A DNA stretch of 64,000 bases from CAIWHR01 sp963813415 (GTDB lineage Bacteria; Pseudomonadota; Gammaproteobacteria; Burkholderiales; Casimicrobiaceae): contig CAWEYW010000009.1 in the NCBI GenBank assembly GCA_963813415.1, forward strand, positions 868,001 to 932,000, read 5' to 3'. A program made the translations under genes and the position numbers. Shown in pieces: positions 60,630-64,000 of this stretch; positions within the stretch are counted from its first letter, which is position 1; each line of letters starts with the position of its first letter. The notes below the pieces were generated by a model that worked only from the letters and a program-made list of their open reading frames with translations, had not been told where the DNA came from and did no database searches.

Positions 60630-60658
60630 ACTATAGCCTGATTTGCCTTATAAAACAA
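60630..60658 (-). promoter_or_regulatory. Sigma-70 promoter of the rpsF operon
   Basis: Minus strand: -35 TTGTTT (60653-60658), exactly 17 bases, -10 TATAGT (60630-60635). Transcription would start near 60623, giving a leader of about 100 bases before rpsF. The surrounding sequence is locally AT-rich compared with the rest of the window. Confidence 0.75.
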
Positions 60659-60750
60659 GGAAAATACCGGAACGCTCGCGAGTGGGCACCCGGCACCGCG
60701 CGCCGCCGCGCCTGACTGTGAGAGCCGGCGTCGTCAGCCCTACATGACCC

Positions 60751-62967
60751 ATGACCTCACCCGAGCCCCAAGTTCCTGTCGATCCGCTCGCGGCGCTGCT
60801 GCGCAATGCGCTCGCGCATCATCGGCGCGGGGAGCTAGCGCAGGCCGAAGCGCTCTACCGGCAGGCGCTCACCGCCGCCCCGCGCCGCGCCGATGTGCTC
60901 CACATGCTCGGCTTGCTGCAGTACCAGACGGGTCATCAGGAGGACGCCCTCGCCCTGATCCAGCAGGCCATTGCGATCGACCCGGCGCAGGCGCCTGCCC
61001 ACTCCAATCTGGCACTGGTGTGGCAAAAGCTCGGCCGCGCCGACGCGGCGCTCGCAAGCAGCGACGCAGCCCTCGCGCTGCAACCCGACTACCCGGAGGC
61101 GCTCAACAATCGCGGAATCGCGCTGCACGACCTGCAGCGCTTCGCCGACGCACTGGCGAGCTACGACCGCGCGCTCGCACTGCGTCCGTCCTATGCCGAG
61201 GCGCACTACAACCGCGGTGCGGCGCTCGAACGGCTGCAGCGCCTCGATGACGCGCTGCAAAGCTACGACCGGGCGCTGGCGCTCGCGCCGCGCTACGCCG
61301 CGGCGCTCAGCAACCGTGGTCGCGTGCTGCAGCAGTTGCGCCGCTACGACCAGGCGCTCGCGAGCTATGACCAGGCGCTCGCGCTGTCCCCGGATTTCGC
61401 GGAAGCTGCCAACAACCGCGGTAATGCGTTACTCGAGTTGCAGCGGTTCGACGCGGCGCTCGCGGATTACGAACGCGCGCTGCGGGTCCAGCCGGGGCGC
61501 ATCGAGCTCCTCGCCAATCGTGCCACGGCACTGTACACGGCGCGCCGCTACGACGAAGCGGCCGCAGCATACGACGAGGTGCTCGCGAAGGCGCCCGATC
61601 ATCCCTATGCGCTGGGCAACCTGCTTGGCTGCCGCCTGAACACCTGCGACTGGCGCGACGTGGTCGCACTCACCGCGACGGTCGACGCGAAAGTGGCCGC
61701 GGGCGAGCGCGCCATCGTGCCGTTCACCTATCTTGCCGCGGCGCGCTCACCTGCCGCGCAGCTGCAATGCGCGCGCACCTACGTCGCCGACAAATTTCCA
61801 GCGCGCCCGGCGCTCTGGACCGGGCAACGTTATCGCCACGACCGCATTCGCGTGGCGTATCTCTCGGCCGACTTTCACGAGCACGCCACCGCCTATCTCC
61901 TCACCGAGCTGTTCGAGCTGCACGACCGCAGCGCGTTCGAGGTGATGGCGGTCTCTTACGGGCCCGCCGAGGACAGCAGCCTACGCAGGCGCCTGGAACA
62001 CGCTTTCGAGCGGTTCATCGACGTGCGCGCCATGAGCGATGCGGCGGTCGCGGCGATGCTGCGTGATGCCGAGATCGACATCCTGGTCGATCTCAAGGGC
62101 TTCACGTTCAACGGCCGCCTCGGCATCGCCGCGCACCGGCCGGCGCCGGTTCAGGTCGCCTACATGGGGTCGCCGAGCACCCTCGGCGCTGATTTCATCG
62201 ACTACATCATCGCCGACGATGCGGTCATTCCGCCGGGCGAGGACGCGTTCTACGCCGAGCGCGTCGTCCGCTTGCCGGATACCTATTTCGTGCACGACGC
62301 CAGGCGTGACCTCACCGGCACGATCCCGACGCGCACCGCAGCGGGATTGCCACCGTCGGGGTTCGTATTCTGCTGCTTCAACAACAATTACAAGATCACG
62401 CCCGACGTGTTCGAGGTCTGGATGCGCCTGCTCGTCGAGGTGCATGGCAGCGTGCTCTGGCTGCTGGAAAGCAATGCTGCCGCGCCGGAGAACCTGCGGC
62501 GCGAAGCAGGCCGGCATGGTGTCGCCCCCGAGCGCCTCGTGTTCGCCCCCAAGCTGCCGGTCCACGAGCACCTCACACGCCAGCGGCTCGCGGACCTCTC
62601 GCTCGACACGTTGCCATGCAATGCGCACACCACTGCGACGGATGCGTTGTGGCTGGGCGTGCCGCACCTGACGTGTCGCGGCTCGACGTTCGCGGGTCGC
62701 GTGGCTGCGAGCTTGCTGAACGCGCTTGGCCTGCCGGAGCTGATCGCCGAAAACCTGCCGGAATACGAGCGCCTCGCGCAGGCGCTCGCGAACGATCCGG
62801 ACCGGCTGGCGGAGGTGCGGGCGCGGCTCGGACGGCAGCGCGAGTCGGCACCACTCTTCGACACGAATCGCTTTCGGCGTCATCTCGAAGCCGCGTACCG
62901 CAGCATGTGGGAGACGCACCAGCGCGGGGACGCGCCGGCAGCGATCACGATTCCGCCGCTCGACTGA
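60751..62967 (+). CDS. TPR-GT41 protein O-GlcNAc transferase-like glycosyltransferase
   Basis: 738 residues. About nine tetratricopeptide repeats occupy residues ~25-310 (units such as PDYPEALNNRGIALHDLQRF). The GT41/SPINDLY-type catalytic half follows: RVAYLSADFHEHATAYLLTE, DILVDLKGFTFNGRLGI, VQVAYMGSPSTLGADFIDYI and HTTATDALWLGVPHLTC, the UDP-binding end. Bacterial relatives are cytoplasmic and modify proteins such as flagellin, or are of unknown target. ATG at 60751-60753. Divergent from the rpsF operon. No flagellar genes are in the window. Confidence 0.92.
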   Translation: MTSPEPQVPVDPLAALLRNALAHHRRGELAQAEALYRQALTAAPRRADVLHMLGLLQYQTGHQEDALALIQQAIAIDPAQAPAHSNLALVWQKLGRADAALASSDAALALQPDYPEALNNRGIALHDLQRFADALASYDRALALRPSYAEAHYNRGAALERLQRLDDALQSYDRALALAPRYAAALSNRGRVLQQLRRYDQALASYDQALALSPDFAEAANNRGNALLELQRFDAALADYERALRVQPGRIELLANRATALYTARRYDEAAAAYDEVLAKAPDHPYALGNLLGCRLNTCDWRDVVALTATVDAKVAAGERAIVPFTYLAAARSPAAQLQCARTYVADKFPARPALWTGQRYRHDRIRVAYLSADFHEHATAYLLTELFELHDRSAFEVMAVSYGPAEDSSLRRRLEHAFERFIDVRAMSDAAVAAMLRDAEIDILVDLKGFTFNGRLGIAAHRPAPVQVAYMGSPSTLGADFIDYIIADDAVIPPGEDAFYAERVVRLPDTYFVHDARRDLTGTIPTRTAAGLPPSGFVFCCFNNNYKITPDVFEVWMRLLVEVHGSVLWLLESNAAAPENLRREAGRHGVAPERLVFAPKLPVHEHLTRQRLADLSLDTLPCNAHTTATDALWLGVPHLTCRGSTFAGRVAASLLNALGLPELIAENLPEYERLAQALANDPDRLAEVRARLGRQRESAPLFDTNRFRRHLEAAYRSMWETHQRGDAPAAITIPPLD

Positions 62968-63017
62968 GACGCCGGCGGCGGAGAGCCCGGCAGCGGTAAG
63001 TCCGATCGCGGAACGTC

Positions 63018-64000
63018 TTAAGGGGCCAGGGTGCCCGGACTGCTGCCGGTCGACAGGATCGAGCCGTTCATCGCTGGTGTGAGCCCCGTGGCATCGTTAC
63101 CGGCGACCGTGGCGGGACGCGCGAGGCCGGCGAGGCGCCGTTCACGCTGTCCCTTCGGCAGGGCTGCGAGTGACTTCACGTCCTCGTAAAAGCGCGGCAT
63201 GTCGTAATGATCGGCGGCGATCAGCGCCGCGAACTCGGGCACGTGATCGGCATAAAGTCCGACCCCGGCGATGCCGGCATTGTTGGCACCGGTCGTGAAC
63301 CAGCGGTCATAGGCCGCCAGTCCGCCCCATCCCGCCTTCGCCCGCTCGTACTGCGCACGCATCTCCGCGAACGCCTGCGCCTTGCCCGCGCGCTTTTCGC
63401 GTTCGGGCAGCTTGCTCGCGTAGAGCGCGCGCAGGCGGTCCCGCGTCGTGCGCACCAGATTCCGGAACTCGACCTTGAGCCGGCGGGAGCGCGCCGCGTC
63501 TTCGGCGAGCTGTGCGGCGTCCGTCCGGCCGGCCTGCGCCTTCAGCCACCGGCGCATGCCTTCTTCCTCGACTGCGACGGCGAAAGACTCGTTGAAGGCG
63601 GTGTCGTCCTTGACGTACACGATCTGGTGCGCCAGCTCGTGGAACAGCAGGCGCGCGAGGTCCGTTTCCCGGTAGCGGACGAACGTCGAGAGAACCGGGT
63701 CGTCGAACCACCCCAGGGTCGAGTACGCCGGCACGCCGCCGAGATTCACGTCGTCACCGCGGGCGACGAGCCGCGACGCTTCCTCGCGTGCCTCCTCCTC
63801 GTTGAAGTAGCCGCGATACGACACGCAGCCGACGATGGCATAGCACCACTGGCGCGGGGACAGCGACAGCTCGGGCGTGGCCACGACGTTCCACACGACG
63901 TAAGGCCGGCCGACGTCGGTGTAGCGCGTGTAGCTGCGGTTGTCGGGCAGGCCGAGCTCGCGCACCGCGAAGGCACGGATCGCCTGCACCTGCAGCAGAC
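63018..64000 (-). CDS. Predicted aminopeptidase (DUF2265 / COG4324), 5' end cut by window edge
   Basis: About 327 residues are visible, with the frame open past the right edge, so the N-terminus (probably a lipoprotein or signal sequence in this family) is missing. The zinc-metallopeptidase motif is LLFHELAHQIVY, followed by FNESFAVAVEEEG, a likely third ligand. Upstream, GRPYVVWNVVATPELSL and CVSYRGYFNEEEA are family signatures. Converges with the GT41 gene across 50 bases that show no clear terminator. Function as an aminopeptidase is predicted only. Confidence 0.88.
   Translation of the reverse strand, partial: LLQVQAIRAFAVRELGLPDNRSYTRYTDVGRPYVVWNVVATPELSLSPRQWCYAIVGCVSYRGYFNEEEAREEASRLVARGDDVNLGGVPAYSTLGWFDDPVLSTFVRYRETDLARLLFHELAHQIVYVKDDTAFNESFAVAVEEEGMRRWLKAQAGRTDAAQLAEDAARSRRLKVEFRNLVRTTRDRLRALYASKLPEREKRAGKAQAFAEMRAQYERAKAGWGGLAAYDRWFTTGANNAGIAGVGLYADHVPEFAALIAADHYDMPRFYEDVKSLAALPKGQRERRLAGLARPATVAGNDATGLTPAMNGSILSTGSSPGTLAP

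Noticed and set aside
1..64000. Insertion sequences, prophage or integrated elements
   Set aside because: No transposase, integrase, phage genes or target-site duplications were recognised. tRNA-Leu has intact housekeeping flanks and no att-like repeat of its 3' end.

Overview
This window looks like a chromosomal segment of a GC-rich betaproteobacterium. The evidence is the GC-rich codon use throughout, the tpiA-secG-tRNA-Leu-nuoA to nuoN order, nuoC and nuoD as separate genes, priB between rpsF and rpsR, and TctABC/Bug-type transport. The genus cannot be fixed from sequence alone. No phage, insertion sequence, CRISPR array or rRNA is present. Every gene in 1-37245 is on the minus strand. After that the strand alternates by block.

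Layout. 1-3940: a lactate-utilisation (lutABC) operon with an aminotransferase gene between lutB and lutC; lutC runs off the window. 4186-19415: all fourteen nuo genes of respiratory complex I, then tRNA-Leu(GAG), secG and tpiA, with a good sigma-70 promoter upstream of tpiA. Two places in the nuo operon are abnormal. A 163-bp tract between nuoD and nuoC carries extra degenerate copies of the nuoD start. The nuoA-nuoB interval of about 540 bp is filled by a mosaic array of hairpin-containing repeats. 21002-24072: a tctCBA tricarboxylate transporter. 24296-26283: two orphan peptide-type ABC ATPases, one with essentially every catalytic motif lost. 26459-29792: a Tat-exported FAH-fold protein, a MORN-like secreted protein and a secreted TPR protein. 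29857-37245: a branched-chain-type ABC transporter (livM, livH, binding protein, livF, livG) with an ECHDC3-like crotonase and an acyl-CoA synthetase, probably uptake and CoA activation of one organic acid.

37381-40162: cobalamin adenosyltransferase, an ECF sigma factor with a membrane anti-sigma factor, and two tandem paralogous 86-residue membrane or secreted proteins, each with its own terminator. 40534-42597: cysS, whose start codon directly abuts an intrinsic terminator, and a GNAT acetyltransferase. 42733-50054: a complete Ara4N lipid A modification operon (arnT-like, SMR-type flippase, arnB, arnC, separate formyltransferase and decarboxylase in place of a fused ArnA, arnD), continuing into bcp and a GT-A glycosyltransferase. 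51641-53125: a PIN-PhoH ATPase.

53137-62967: a housekeeping block on the minus strand (rpsF-priB-rpsR-rplI, terminator, dnaB) with three glycan genes around it. dnaB overlaps by one base a large SEC-C/TPR/GT2/GT4 glycosyltransferase, followed by an FkbM-methyltransferase fusion; on the plus strand beyond rpsF is a TPR-GT41 (O-GlcNAc-transferase-like) gene. Together they suggest a protein or surface glycosylation function. The window ends inside a predicted aminopeptidase.

The features least explained by known gene families are the nuoA-nuoB repeat array with covarying hairpins, the triplicated nuoD start, and the small paralogous pair beside the ECF sigma factor.
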